Source: Bacteroidota bacterium
Lineage (GTDB): Bacteria > Bacteroidota > Bacteroidia > Bacteroidales > F082
Direction of reading: 5' to 3'
Assembly (NCBI GenBank): GCA_009773165.1
Contig: WOUZ01000001.1
Coordinates: 1-64,000 of the forward strand
Length of the DNA: 64,000 bases
Below, piece after piece: positions 53,891 to 63,138 of the stretch. Below the pieces are notes generated by a model. The model ran no database searches. It was given only the letters and a program-made list of their open reading frames with translations, and was not told the origin of the DNA. The translations under genes were made by a program, and so were the position numbers. Positions within the stretch are counted from its first letter, which is position 1. Each line of letters opens with the position of its first letter.

Positions 53891-54886
53891 ATGGAAATCG
53901 TACTCAGTGGCATCAGACCAACAGGAAATCTGCACCTCGGAAATTATTTTGGTGCTGTAAAGAATTTTGTAAGAATGCAGGAAGAAAATCAGTGTTTTTT
54001 CTTTATTGCTGACTATCATTCACTTACAACACATCCTACACCTGCTGATTTGCATGGTAATGTTAAGCAGGTGCTCGTGGAATATCTGGCAGCAGGCCTC
54101 GACCCAGAAAAATCAACCTTATATGTTCAGAGTGATGTGCCTGAAATTGCTGAATTGTATCTTTTTCTCAACATGAATGCCTACCTCGGTGAACTTGAAC
54201 GTGTTACAACATTCAAGGAAAAAGCCCGTAAGCAACCTGATAATGTAAACGCAGGCTTACTTACCTATCCGGGGCTGATGGCAGCTGATATTCTTATTCA
54301 CAGGTCGCACAAAGTACCTGTTGGAAAGGATCAGGAACAGCACCTTGAAATGACACGTACTTTTGCCCGCCGTTTCAATCGAATGTATAATGTTGAGTAT
54401 TTCCCTATTCCTCAGGCGTATAATTTTGGCGAAGAATTAATAAAAATTCCAGGTTTGGATGGTAGTGGTAAAATGGGGAAATCGGAAGGTGAAGGCAATG
54501 CAATTTTTCTGGTGGATGACGAAAAAACCATCCGTAAGAAAGTGATGAAAGCAATGACAGATACAGGCCCTACTGAACCCAATCAGCAAAAGCCAGACAT
54601 GATTGAAAACCTCTTTAGCTTATTGAAAGTTGTTTCTACTCCTGAAACTGTACAGTATTTCGATGATCAGTACAACCAGTGTAACATCCGGTATGGAGAC
54701 CTGAAAAAACAATTAGCTGAAGATATGGTTGTTTTTACTGCCCCTATCCGTGAACGGATTCTTGAATTATATGCCAATGAGGCTTACATAAGTAAAGTGG
54801 CAAAAAATGGCGCAGAAAAAGCCCGTGAAAGTGCCGGAAAAACCATTCGTGAAGTTCGTGAAATTATCGGCTTCCGACATTTTTAA
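53891..54886 (+). CDS. trpS: Tryptophan--tRNA ligase
   Basis: Class I synthetase charging tRNA-Trp. The 331-residue protein has the ATP-binding HIGH-type segment GIRPTGNLHLGNYFGA (residues 7-22, variant LHLG), the KMSKS-type loop GSGKMGKSEGEG, and the Trp-pocket region FFIADYHSLTTHP. Length is standard. A terminator lies directly upstream, so it has its own promoter; the membrane-protein gene and hflX follow. Confidence 0.96.
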   Translation: MEIVLSGIRPTGNLHLGNYFGAVKNFVRMQEENQCFFFIADYHSLTTHPTPADLHGNVKQVLVEYLAAGLDPEKSTLYVQSDVPEIAELYLFLNMNAYLGELERVTTFKEKARKQPDNVNAGLLTYPGLMAADILIHRSHKVPVGKDQEQHLEMTRTFARRFNRMYNVEYFPIPQAYNFGEELIKIPGLDGSGKMGKSEGEGNAIFLVDDEKTIRKKVMKAMTDTGPTEPNQQKPDMIENLFSLLKVVSTPETVQYFDDQYNQCNIRYGDLKKQLAEDMVVFTAPIRERILELYANEAYISKVAKNGAEKARESAGKTIREVREIIGFRHF

Positions 54887-54895
54887 CCCAACACT

Positions 54896-55303
54896 ATGAG
54901 CAGTATTTTCAAAAGAAATCTTCAGAAAATCGTAACATTATTGCTTCGGTTTACAGCAGTAATGTACCTGTTCTCGGTGGTTTATCCTTACATCATTGAT
55001 CCGGGTTTTGAAAGCACATTCGGCATCTGGATTGTACGCTGGGGACTTATCATTGCCATCTCTGTTTTTACATTAGGTGTATTCATCCTGCGACGCTCCG
55101 ATTTTCTACTGTATGGATATTTTCTTGTTTTTATTGCCGCTCTCTTTCAGCTCTTTGTCACCATGATAAGTAACGAACCACTGCCTGGCATTTTCGTTCA
55201 TTTGTACGTAATTACTACAGCTATTTATTTTTTTACCAAGGATATTCGCAATACACAAGGTCATCAACATCATCGAAGCAGAAAAGAAAATAAACCGAAT
55301 TAG
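54896..55303 (+). CDS. Small membrane protein, unknown
   Basis: A 135-residue protein with four hydrophobic segments (about 13-31, 42-62, 66-89, 91-118) and a basic, histidine-rich cytoplasmic tail (QGHQHHRSRKENKPN). No family is recognised. It starts 9 nt after trpS and ends 2 nt before hflX, so it is cotranscribed with them. Function unknown. Confidence 0.7.
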   Translation: MSSIFKRNLQKIVTLLLRFTAVMYLFSVVYPYIIDPGFESTFGIWIVRWGLIIAISVFTLGVFILRRSDFLLYGYFLVFIAALFQLFVTMISNEPLPGIFVHLYVITTAIYFFTKDIRNTQGHQHHRSRKENKPN

Positions 55304-55305
55304 CC

Positions 55306-56499
55306 ATGCCAAAACATGTAGCAACGGGCGGAGAGCCTGAAAAAGCAGTCGTTGTTGGCTTGATAACGCGATTTCAGCCAAAAGATAAAGTTGAAGAGTA
55401 CCTCGCTGAACTTGAATTTCTGCTTGAGACGGCAGGAGGTGTGCCTGTTAAAAGGTTTATTCAGGGACTGGATATCCCAAACAGTAAAACCTATGTAGGG
55501 ACTGGTAAATTAGAGGAAATCAAGCAGTATATTATTGCTGAAGACATAAAACTTGTCATCTTTGACGATGATCTGGGACCCTCCCAGCTGCGAAATATCG
55601 AAGCTGAGTTACAATGTAAGATACTTGACCGAACCAACCTTATCCTTGATATTTTTGCTAAAAGAGCACGCACTTCACATGCCAAAACACAGGTTGAATT
55701 AGCTCAATATCAATATCTTCTTCCAAGATTAACCCGAATGTGGTCGCACCTTGAACGCCAGCGTGGTGGTATTGGGATGCGTGGACCAGGAGAAACAGAA
55801 ATTGAAACCGACCGAAGGGTTATTCGTGATAAAATCAGTCTGCTGAAGGAACGGCTGAAAGATATTGATATGCAAACTTCGGTGCAGCGAAAAAACCGGG
55901 GCAAACTCATTCGCGTAGCACTTGTAGGTTACACCAACGTCGGAAAATCAACACTTATGAACCTTCTGAGCAAATCGGAAGTATTTGCCGAAAATAAACT
56001 TTTCGCTACTCTTGATACAACTGTGCGCAAAGTTGTAATCGAGAATCTTCCTTTTCTGCTATCCGATACTGTTGGTTTCATCCGTAAACTTCCTCACGGA
56101 CTGATCGAATCGTTCAAATCGACCCTTGATGAAGTGCGTGAGTCAGACATTTTGCTGCATGTGGTAGATATCTCTCATCCTGAATTTGAATCCCAGATAG
56201 AAACAGTAAACCAAACTTTGCAGGAAATAGGTGCTTCTGACAAGAAAACACTTATGGTCTTCAACAAAATTGATGCATATACCTTTGATGTTAAAGAGGA
56301 AGATGATTTGTCTCCGCTTACAAAAAGAAATGTAACACTGGAAGAATTACAAAATACCTGGATGGGTAAAACTGAGGCTACAAGTATTTTTATAAGCGCA
56401 CTAAATAAAGATAATTACCTCGAGTTAAGAGAGTTGCTATATAAGGAAATAAAGGACATGCATGCGATTCGCTATCCTTATGATAATTTTCTTTATTAG
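55306..56499 (+). CDS. hflX: GTPase HflX
   Basis: Ribosome-associated GTPase of 397 residues that splits stalled or stress-inactivated 70S ribosomes. It has the HflX N-terminal domain with the LVIFDDDLGPSQLRNIE segment, the coiled-coil linker containing GGIGMRGPGETEIETDRR, and the G domain with G1 GYTNVGKST (208-216), switch I/G2 and G3 DTVGFIRKLP, and G4 FNKID. Two nt after the small membrane protein. Confidence 0.95.
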   Translation: MPKHVATGGEPEKAVVVGLITRFQPKDKVEEYLAELEFLLETAGGVPVKRFIQGLDIPNSKTYVGTGKLEEIKQYIIAEDIKLVIFDDDLGPSQLRNIEAELQCKILDRTNLILDIFAKRARTSHAKTQVELAQYQYLLPRLTRMWSHLERQRGGIGMRGPGETEIETDRRVIRDKISLLKERLKDIDMQTSVQRKNRGKLIRVALVGYTNVGKSTLMNLLSKSEVFAENKLFATLDTTVRKVVIENLPFLLSDTVGFIRKLPHGLIESFKSTLDEVRESDILLHVVDISHPEFESQIETVNQTLQEIGASDKKTLMVFNKIDAYTFDVKEEDDLSPLTKRNVTLEELQNTWMGKTEATSIFISALNKDNYLELRELLYKEIKDMHAIRYPYDNFLY

Positions 56500-56572
56500 C
56501 CATTCGTGATTTTTTAACGATTTTTTAAATCAAAGTAACGGCAAGTGCCCAATATTTTAACCAGAACTTAGC

Positions 56573-56580
56573 TACTTTTG
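56573..56580 (+). promoter_or_regulatory. -7 element for lnt
   Basis: TACTTTTG, 18 nt before the chosen lnt ATG; the in-frame TTG inside it (56578) is therefore unlikely to be a start. Confidence 0.55.
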
Positions 56581-56598
56581 CTTTATACCTTTAGCGAA

Positions 56599-58224
56599 AT
56601 GAAAAAAATTCACTTATTAGGACTTAGTATACTTTCATCAATACTTTTAAGTTTGGCCTGGCCTGCCAATGGTTTTGCTCCTTTAATTTTTATTGCTCTT
56701 GTCCCTCTCCTGCTTCTTCAGGATGAAATGGGAGGAACAGCTGAAAAGCCCCGCAGAAAAGGATTATTTGGACTTGTGTACCTAAGTTTTGTCGTCTGGA
56801 ACATCCTCACAACCTGGTGGATATGGAATTCAACCGATATAGGTTCTATTGCAGCTATAGGTCTGAACAGTTTGTTTATGACAACTGTTTTTTGGCTTTT
56901 TCACTGGACAAAAATAAAACTATACGACAATAGAAAAGGGTTTTTTATACTGATTGTTTACTGGCTAACCTGGGAATGGTATCACCTTGACTGGGATTTA
57001 AGCTGGCCCTGGCTCAACCTTGGGCATGTTTTTTCGAGCCGGCATACATGGATTCAATGGTATGAATACACGGGTGTAGCCGGAGGAACTTTCTGGATTT
57101 TGGCGGTTAACATACTCATCTATCTGATGATTAAAAAGCTTTCAAAGCAATATTTGAAATCTGTTTCTTTCAAAAAAGATCTTGCTGTTGTTTTGGCTAC
57201 AATCATTCTCCCAATTGCTTTTTCCAAGATCATATACAATGCCTATGAGTCTACAGGGGTTGAAGCCGAAGTAGTTGTTGTCCAGCCTGATTTCGATCCT
57301 TATACGGAACAATACGAAACCCCGCCTTCTGAGGTGGTAGAGCGTAATTTGAGCCTCGCATTGAGAGCCTTAACAAAGGAAACAGATTTTATTGTATCGC
57401 CCGAATCAGCCATACAAGAAGAGATATGGGAAGAATTCCTTGACCAGTCAACCAGTCTGAAACAAGTAAAAGACTTTGTTGCAGCATACCCGCATACGGC
57501 GGTCATTATTGGAGCAAGTACTTTTAGCAATGTGCCAAAAGGCAAAGAAGATGATCATGCAGCCCGAAAGTTCAGAAAATCAAATGAATATTACTATGCA
57601 TACAACACTGCTTTTTATATTGATACTCTTGATTCATTCCGTTTTTATCATAAGTCCAAGCTCACCCCAGGAGTTGAAATGATGCCATCATGGAGCTTTC
57701 TGAAGCCTTTAAAAGACTTTGCTATCAATTTAGGCGGAACAGTTGGCACGTTAAAGATGGATGATGAACGGAAGGTTTTCGTGCACAAAGACAGCATTTT
57801 CAGGGTAGCTCCCGTAATTTGCTATGAATCTGTTTATGGCGAATTTGTTACGCGCTATGTACAGAATGGAGCTAACTTAATTTTCATTATCACCAACGAT
57901 GGATGGTGGGGTAATTCGCCTGGTCACCGGCAACATTTTGAATTTGCCAAATTAAGAGCCATCGAAACTCGGAGAAGCATCGCACGCTCAGCCAATACTG
58001 GAATTTCAGCATTTATCGACCAAAAAGGCGATGTTTATCAAGCAACACCTTATTGGGAAGAGGCAGTAATCAGACAAAAAATAAGCACCAATGACAAACT
58101 TACTTTTTATGTTATCTATGGTGATTATCTGGCACGCATTTCATTGTTTATCAGCGCTATCTTCTTAGTTACTGCTATAGCCAGAAAATTTCTGCCTAAA
58201 AATAAAAAGCAAGGGGTACTTTAA
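56599..58224 (+). CDS. lnt: Apolipoprotein N-acyltransferase
   Basis: Adds the third acyl chain to the N-terminal cysteine of lipoproteins at the outer face of the inner membrane. The 541-residue protein has about seven N-terminal membrane helices (first ~210 residues) and a periplasmic nitrilase-like domain with the catalytic triad Glu269 (VSPESA), Lys354 (HKSKLTPGVE) and Cys408 (VICYES), plus one C-terminal helix. The stop overlaps the dus start by one base (TAATG). It fits the many lipoproteins in this window. Confidence 0.94.
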   Translation: MKKIHLLGLSILSSILLSLAWPANGFAPLIFIALVPLLLLQDEMGGTAEKPRRKGLFGLVYLSFVVWNILTTWWIWNSTDIGSIAAIGLNSLFMTTVFWLFHWTKIKLYDNRKGFFILIVYWLTWEWYHLDWDLSWPWLNLGHVFSSRHTWIQWYEYTGVAGGTFWILAVNILIYLMIKKLSKQYLKSVSFKKDLAVVLATIILPIAFSKIIYNAYESTGVEAEVVVVQPDFDPYTEQYETPPSEVVERNLSLALRALTKETDFIVSPESAIQEEIWEEFLDQSTSLKQVKDFVAAYPHTAVIIGASTFSNVPKGKEDDHAARKFRKSNEYYYAYNTAFYIDTLDSFRFYHKSKLTPGVEMMPSWSFLKPLKDFAINLGGTVGTLKMDDERKVFVHKDSIFRVAPVICYESVYGEFVTRYVQNGANLIFIITNDGWWGNSPGHRQHFEFAKLRAIETRRSIARSANTGISAFIDQKGDVYQATPYWEEAVIRQKISTNDKLTFYVIYGDYLARISLFISAIFLVTAIARKFLPKNKKQGVL

Positions 58225-59267
58225 TGCTTTTCAAAAAACCTTCGGTAGAAATACAATTTGGTCCGTTTCAAGGCATTACGGATGTACACTACAGAAACGT
58301 TTTCCAGAACTATTTTACTGGCATTGATAAGTTCTTCACGCCATTTTTTTCAGGAATTCATAAAGAAAATAGTAAAAACCTGAAAACCGATGAGATAAAC
58401 CCCAACTTTAACGATATCAATTACCTGATACCCCAACTACTGAGTAATGACTCAGCTGAGATTTTACGTTTTGCTGAGCAATGCAAAACTATGGGTTATA
58501 ACGAAGTTAATTTGAATATGGGGTGTCCGTATCCGCAGGTTGCGCTCAAAAAAAGAGGATCAGGACTGATGCCGTATACCGAAATGGTTGCTAAAATAAT
58601 GAATGAACTGAAAGGGAATTTACCGCTCGCTTTCAGCATTAAATGCCGGCTTGGATATCACAATTCTACTGAATTGGAGGAGCTTCTTCCCTATTTCAAC
58701 AGTGTCGGGCTAAAGGAATTGATCGTTCATGCCAGATTAGGAAAACAGATGTATGGAGGCGTTCCCGATCAGGAGAAATTTGCTGCTATAATCCCATTGT
58801 CTGATTCACCGGTCGTCTACAATGGCGATATTTTCACTGTTGACCAATTTAAGGCATATCAGCAAAAGTTTCCTGAAATCAACAAATGGATGTTGGGCCG
58901 TGGAATTCTTTCAGATCCTTTTCTCGCATCAGACATTAAAGGAACAACTGCCGAAATCGATTTGAACAGCAGAAAAGAAATTGTATATCAATTCATTACT
59001 TCACTTTATCTGAAACGTAGAAAAGTAAAGGCAGATAATCCGGCCATATTGGGGCGCATGAAAGAATTATGGTCGTACCTTCATTGGTCGTTCGATGACC
59101 CAGCCACTGCATGGAGAATGATAAGGAAAGTTGGTAATTTTGAAGATTATGAAGAAACAGTTGCCTATATTGTTAAGCATCAGCAATGGGTTGGCTCAGG
59201 ATTTATCCGTTCAGCCAGTAGTAAAAACGATTATGATGATACTTTTAACCAGCACAATAATGAATAA
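58224..59267 (+). CDS. tRNA-dihydrouridine synthase
   Basis: FMN-dependent enzyme reducing uridine to dihydrouridine in the tRNA D-loop. The 347-residue protein has the phosphate/FMN-binding start FGPFQGITDVHYRN and the catalytic Cys101 in LNMGCPYPQ, followed by KKRGSGL, which is a Dus signature. The later GRGILSDPF segment agrees. Coupled to lnt by a one-base overlap. Which D-loop position it modifies cannot be said. Confidence 0.93.
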   Translation: MLFKKPSVEIQFGPFQGITDVHYRNVFQNYFTGIDKFFTPFFSGIHKENSKNLKTDEINPNFNDINYLIPQLLSNDSAEILRFAEQCKTMGYNEVNLNMGCPYPQVALKKRGSGLMPYTEMVAKIMNELKGNLPLAFSIKCRLGYHNSTELEELLPYFNSVGLKELIVHARLGKQMYGGVPDQEKFAAIIPLSDSPVVYNGDIFTVDQFKAYQQKFPEINKWMLGRGILSDPFLASDIKGTTAEIDLNSRKEIVYQFITSLYLKRRKVKADNPAILGRMKELWSYLHWSFDDPATAWRMIRKVGNFEDYEETVAYIVKHQQWVGSGFIRSASSKNDYDDTFNQHNNE

Positions 59268-59342
59268 CAAGCGGTGCAAGAAAGCTTAAAACTCATTGTT
59301 TTCAAAAATATGCTGAATTCACTATTGAATCATCTAATTAAC

Positions 59343-59350
59343 TACATTTG
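59343..59350 (+). promoter_or_regulatory. -7 element for the kinase-regulator operon
   Basis: TACATTTG, 25 nt before the histidine kinase ATG. Confidence 0.5.
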
Positions 59351-59375
59351 CATCAACTGTTTAGCATAAATAATA

Positions 59376-60875
59376 ATGCGCTTCCCAAAATTTAAATTTC
59401 ACCTGAGTTACCAGATGATAGTCTGGTCACTCGTCAGCATAGCCATCCTTTTGGCGGCAGGATACCTGATCATATCGTATATCTACCGTCTTCAGGAAAA
59501 TACGCGGCTATTAATTACTGATAATGTGATTAGTACCCGAAATGCCCAGGAGTTGCGTTTTGCCCTGTATCGGGTTCGTGCTGCTTCGCTCACAAATTTG
59601 TTTGATAAGAGTGATGAACAGCTGCAAATAGTTCAAAATGAGCAAAAAATCTTTCTAGGGTTGCTGGATAAGGCAGGATTCTCAGCTGTAAAAGAAGAAG
59701 AAAAAAAACTCATACAACAGATCGCAGCTCTGTTTTCCAACTATGAACAAACCTTACGAAATGCCCATGAGATGCATCGGCAAGGTAAATTAAGCCAGCC
59801 CAATGCGCTGATTGTTCTAGCAAGTCAAGACCTTATCAACACTATAGAAGAGAAAACCAACACACTGATACTTCTTAAAGAACAGACGCATGCCGAGTTA
59901 GAGAAAAGCATTCAAATCAACGACAACATTATTACTGTCTCCATTTATTCATTAGGTATCAGCGGTATAATCATGGGATTGATTTTAGGATGGCTCATAG
60001 CACGTATCATTCTGAATCCCATCTACAAGCTTGTATTAAAAGTGCGGGATGCAGCCGGAAGCGAGGTTGTGGAACATATCCGAATGACACCCGGTAAAGA
60101 ACTTGAGGAATTGGATTTGCATATCAATAGGTTAATAGGCCGTATCAGCAAAGCCAATGAAGATTTGAGACAAAATAGAGAATTGCTCGAGCGATCTGCT
60201 AAATTTGCCGCCATCGGGAGAATAGCACCCGCATTAGCCCATGAAATAAGGAATCCTCTCACCTCTATTAAGATGCTTATACACAGCTTGTTGAACGAAC
60301 TTCAAGCTAATCAGGAACAAAAAGATGATCTTGAAATCATGCTACATGAGATCAGTCGTATGGAGGACTTTTTACAGAATTTCCTGAAATATGCACGACC
60401 GGCAAAGCCTCAGCTACAGCTTGTTCATCCGGATGAATGTACCAAGCCGGTTTTGCAACTTATGCAGGCACGTTTCAAACAAAGTAAAATAGAAATCGAA
60501 ACAAGCATCGATAATAATGAAATTAGCTTGCGTGTTGATCCAAATATGATCAAACAAATTCTTATCAATCTTCTGAACAACGCCATCGATGTGATGCCTA
60601 AAGGAGGTAAAATTTCTATCATTACCAACCAGCAGATTGTAGACCCTGAAGCACGAAAAATGCTTGTTATTTCAGTAATCGACTCAGGACCAGGTATTCC
60701 GGAAGAAATTAGAGACACGCTTTTTGATCCCTTTGTCAGAGCAAAGGAGCAGGGCATTGGTTTAGGATTATCTATTTCACAACGCATTGCTGATCTGCAT
60801 CATGGATTCATCAAAGCTTCCAATAATTCAAAAAAAGGAGCCATTTTCTCCTTATACCTTCCTCTAGCAAATTGA
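59376..60875 (+). CDS. Membrane histidine kinase with 4-helix-bundle sensor
   Basis: A 499-residue sensor kinase. Two membrane helices (about 16-36 and 187-211) flank a helical periplasmic domain of about 150 residues with the look of a 4HB_MCP-type sensor. A HAMP linker (about 212-264) leads to HisKA with the phospho-acceptor His289 in PALAHEIRNPLTSIK, and then HATPase_c with N box LLNNAIDVM, G1 DSGPGIP and G2 GIGLGLSI. The HEIRNPLT form is that of NtrB/ZraS-like kinases paired with NtrC regulators. The partner gene starts 8 nt downstream. The signal is unknown; an envelope stress cue is likely given the downstream targets. Confidence 0.94.
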   Translation: MRFPKFKFHLSYQMIVWSLVSIAILLAAGYLIISYIYRLQENTRLLITDNVISTRNAQELRFALYRVRAASLTNLFDKSDEQLQIVQNEQKIFLGLLDKAGFSAVKEEEKKLIQQIAALFSNYEQTLRNAHEMHRQGKLSQPNALIVLASQDLINTIEEKTNTLILLKEQTHAELEKSIQINDNIITVSIYSLGISGIIMGLILGWLIARIILNPIYKLVLKVRDAAGSEVVEHIRMTPGKELEELDLHINRLIGRISKANEDLRQNRELLERSAKFAAIGRIAPALAHEIRNPLTSIKMLIHSLLNELQANQEQKDDLEIMLHEISRMEDFLQNFLKYARPAKPQLQLVHPDECTKPVLQLMQARFKQSKIEIETSIDNNEISLRVDPNMIKQILINLLNNAIDVMPKGGKISIITNQQIVDPEARKMLVISVIDSGPGIPEEIRDTLFDPFVRAKEQGIGLGLSISQRIADLHHGFIKASNNSKKGAIFSLYLPLAN

Positions 60876-60883
60876 TTTAAAAG

Positions 60884-62296
60884 ATGAAAAAAATTCTGAT
60901 TGTCGACGACGAGGACAATGTAAGGTATTCCTTCAAGAAGTTTTTCCGTGATCCTGAAACAATCATATCTGAGGCCAACTCAGGTATGGAAGCAATAAAT
61001 ATTCTTAAAAAAGAGTCCTTTGATTTAGTGCTAATGGATATCGAAATGCCCGGTATCACTGGGTTAGACGCTATTCAAAGGGTAAAGGCGATGCATCCAA
61101 ACCTTCCTGTTATCATCATGACTGCTTTTGGAACTACAGAAAGAGTCATTGCTGCAATGAAATATGGAGCATTCGAATATATTGAAAAACCTTTTGACAT
61201 CGAACGACTTAAGAATCTTGTTAAGGAAGCTCTTGAAATTAAGCAAATTATCGATGTAGAACCAATTCAACCAGATCATAAAACACAGGCCGCTGCCGGT
61301 GATATTGTTGGAACGAGCGCAGCTATAAAGGAAGTTTTTAAAATGATTGGAAGGGTAGCCGCCGCAGATGTGAGCGTGCTGATAAGTGGTGAAAGTGGCA
61401 CGGGAAAGGAATTGGTTGCTCGGGCCATACACCGTTACAGCGACCGTTCCGACAAAGCATTTATTGCTATTAATTGTGCTGCCATTCCAGATAACCTGCT
61501 CGAAAGTGAGTTGTTTGGATATGAAAAGGGAGCTTTCACTGATGCCAGCCAACCCAAGCCTGGTAAATTTGAACAAGCTGACGGAGGAACTCTTTTCATG
61601 GATGAAGTTGCAGATATGAGTCTCACGCTTCAGGCCAAACTGTTACGTGTTTTACAAGAGGGAACTTTCGAACGTTTAGGCTCAAACAAAACTGTTACAA
61701 CAAATGTCAGAATCGTCTCGGCTTCCAATAAAAATCTTGACCACGCAATAGCTGATGGCCGCTTTCGTGAAGACCTTTATTATCGGCTAAAAGTTGTCAC
61801 AATCACCATACCGCCACTACGCATGCGCAGGGAAGATATTCCATTGCTGGCAAATCACTTTCTTTTGCGCTTCACACACGAAATGAAGCGACCTGTAACA
61901 ACCCTTCCTTCCGAAAGTATTGACTTATTGCTAAAGCATAGTTGGCCAGGCAATGTAAGACAGTTGGAAAATCTGATGAAGCGAACAATACTCATGAGCA
62001 AAAACAATGTCATCACCCCTGACCTGCTTCAAGAGGAACTTACGCTTGATTTAAAGAACACTGCCACCGTTGCACCAGCCACAAAAACCGTCATCCCCGA
62101 AAATCTGGATGCTTTTGATGGACATTTATACAAATATGTAATTGAGCAAACAGAGAAAGAATTATTGCTGAAAACAATCGCTCACACCAAAGGCAATCAA
62201 GCCAAAGCCTCACGAATGTTAGGGATATCCCGCGCGATGCTTTATGAGCGGATGGAGAAATTTAATATCCATCATCAGGATTTAAATGACAATTAG
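60884..62296 (+). CDS. NtrC-family sigma-54 dependent response regulator
   Basis: A 470-residue enhancer-binding protein: receiver domain (1-120; phospho-acceptor Asp52 in VLMDIEMPG, Thr80 and Lys102), AAA+ domain (about 140-375; Walker A GESGTGKE 169-176, sigma-54-contact loop ELFGYEKGAFTDA, Walker B GTLFMDEVAD), and a Fis-type HTH at the C-terminus (NQAKASRMLGISRAMLYERM). The loop reads GAFTDA in place of GAFTGA, a known tolerated variant. It activates sigma-54 polymerase, encoded by rpoN in this window. A well-matched sigma-54 promoter with candidate enhancer sites lies directly downstream. Same operon as the kinase. Confidence 0.95.
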   Translation: MKKILIVDDEDNVRYSFKKFFRDPETIISEANSGMEAINILKKESFDLVLMDIEMPGITGLDAIQRVKAMHPNLPVIIMTAFGTTERVIAAMKYGAFEYIEKPFDIERLKNLVKEALEIKQIIDVEPIQPDHKTQAAAGDIVGTSAAIKEVFKMIGRVAAADVSVLISGESGTGKELVARAIHRYSDRSDKAFIAINCAAIPDNLLESELFGYEKGAFTDASQPKPGKFEQADGGTLFMDEVADMSLTLQAKLLRVLQEGTFERLGSNKTVTTNVRIVSASNKNLDHAIADGRFREDLYYRLKVVTITIPPLRMRREDIPLLANHFLLRFTHEMKRPVTTLPSESIDLLLKHSWPGNVRQLENLMKRTILMSKNNVITPDLLQEELTLDLKNTATVAPATKTVIPENLDAFDGHLYKYVIEQTEKELLLKTIAHTKGNQAKASRMLGISRAMLYERMEKFNIHHQDLNDN

Positions 62297-62333
62297 TGTA
62301 TGAAAATAATACACCCTGTATGAAAAGCATGCA
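62296..62333 (+). promoter_or_regulatory. Candidate enhancer sites (UAS) for the NtrC-type regulator
   Basis: Two sites share TGTATGAAAA (62297-62306 and 62317-62326), exactly 20 bp apart. The first is a perfect dyad GTGTAT-N7-ATACAC; the second is TGTATG-N5-CATGCA with one mismatch. They lie about 112-149 bp before the predicted sigma-54 start, the usual enhancer distance, and the first begins at the last base of the regulator stop codon. Confidence 0.6.
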
Positions 62334-62374
62334 ATAAAGATTGGAATTAACACATATTCAAGACATAAATTTTG

Positions 62375-62397
62375 TCAGTAATTTTCTATTTTACTGA
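62375..62397 (+). promoter_or_regulatory. Dyad TCAGTAA-N9-TTACTGA
   Basis: A perfect 7-9-7 inverted repeat between the enhancer candidates and the sigma-54 promoter (centre about -59). It could be an additional regulator site or a bending-protein site; no specific protein is implied. Confidence 0.4.
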
Positions 62398-62418
62398 TTT
62401 ACTGCTTTTTACCAACTT

Positions 62419-62434
62419 TGGCACACTGATTGTA
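62419..62434 (+). promoter_or_regulatory. Sigma-54 (-24/-12) promoter
   Basis: TGGCAC-ACTGA-TTGTA matches TGGCACrNNNNTTGCW with a single mismatch (T for C in the -12 dinucleotide). Expected start near 62445, 38 nt before the lipoprotein ATG. Confidence 0.78.
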
Positions 62435-62482
62435 TATTGAGGCCGCGATAAACACTATTAATTAACAAATAAATTTATTATC

Positions 62483-63085
62483 ATGAGAAATCTCGTAAAA
62501 ACCATTTTTGCATTTGCAATCGCTGGCGTACTTTTCACAAGCTGCGCTAAAGCTCCTGAAGTAGAAATCACCAACGCTAAAGCCGCTATCGAAGCAGTTA
62601 AAGCTGTTGAAGCAGAACGTTATGTACCTGCTGAATTCAAAGCATTACAGGATTCATTAAATGTTGCTTTATTAGAAGTTGAAAACCAGAATGCTAAATT
62701 CGCTCTTTTCAGAAGCTACAAAAAAGCAACTGCTACTTTAGCTAGCGTAAACACTTTATCAGAACAAGTTAAAGTTAATGCAGCTACTCGCAAGGAAGAA
62801 GTAAAAAATCAAGCACAACAGTCTTTAGCTGAAGTAACTACTTTAGTTGCTGAAGTAAAAGAATTATTAGCTGCTGCACCCAAAGGAAAAGAAGGCAAGG
62901 AAGCTCTCGAAGCCATTCAGGGGGATGTGGTTTTAGTTGAGTCATTCCTTGCCGAGGTTTCCACACTTATCAACAATGGTGATTATCTTACCGCTGTTGA
63001 CAAGGTGAAAGCTGCTGGCGAAAAAGCTGCTTCATTGAAAACTGAACTTGAAGAAGCTATTGCTAAGAAAAAAGGCCGCAAGTAA
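62483..63085 (+). CDS. DUF4398-like helical lipoprotein
   Basis: A 200-residue lipoprotein: signal peptide FAFAIAGVLFTSC (Cys21) and then an almost entirely alpha-helical, Ala/Glu/Lys-rich mature part with a DUF4398-type opening (TNAKAAIEAVKAVEAERYVPAEFKALQDSL, cited in two parts: NAKAAIEAVKAVEAERYVP and EFKALQDSL). Such helical proteins are thought to be envelope components. It is headed by the sigma-54 promoter and closed by its own terminator, so it is a likely direct target of the upstream kinase-regulator pair. Codon use is distinct: many GCT/GAA/TTA codons, as in highly expressed genes. Confidence 0.85.
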   Translation: MRNLVKTIFAFAIAGVLFTSCAKAPEVEITNAKAAIEAVKAVEAERYVPAEFKALQDSLNVALLEVENQNAKFALFRSYKKATATLASVNTLSEQVKVNAATRKEEVKNQAQQSLAEVTTLVAEVKELLAAAPKGKEGKEALEAIQGDVVLVESFLAEVSTLINNGDYLTAVDKVKAAGEKAASLKTELEEAIAKKKGRK

Positions 63086-63138
63086 GATCAAACTTACCGC
63101 TCAGTGCATATTAATCACTGTCCGTAATTAACTTACTC

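Noticed and set aside
60884-62296. GAFTDA in the activator read as loss of sigma-54 contact
   Set aside because: This substitution is frequent among active family members, and a sigma-54 promoter is present downstream.
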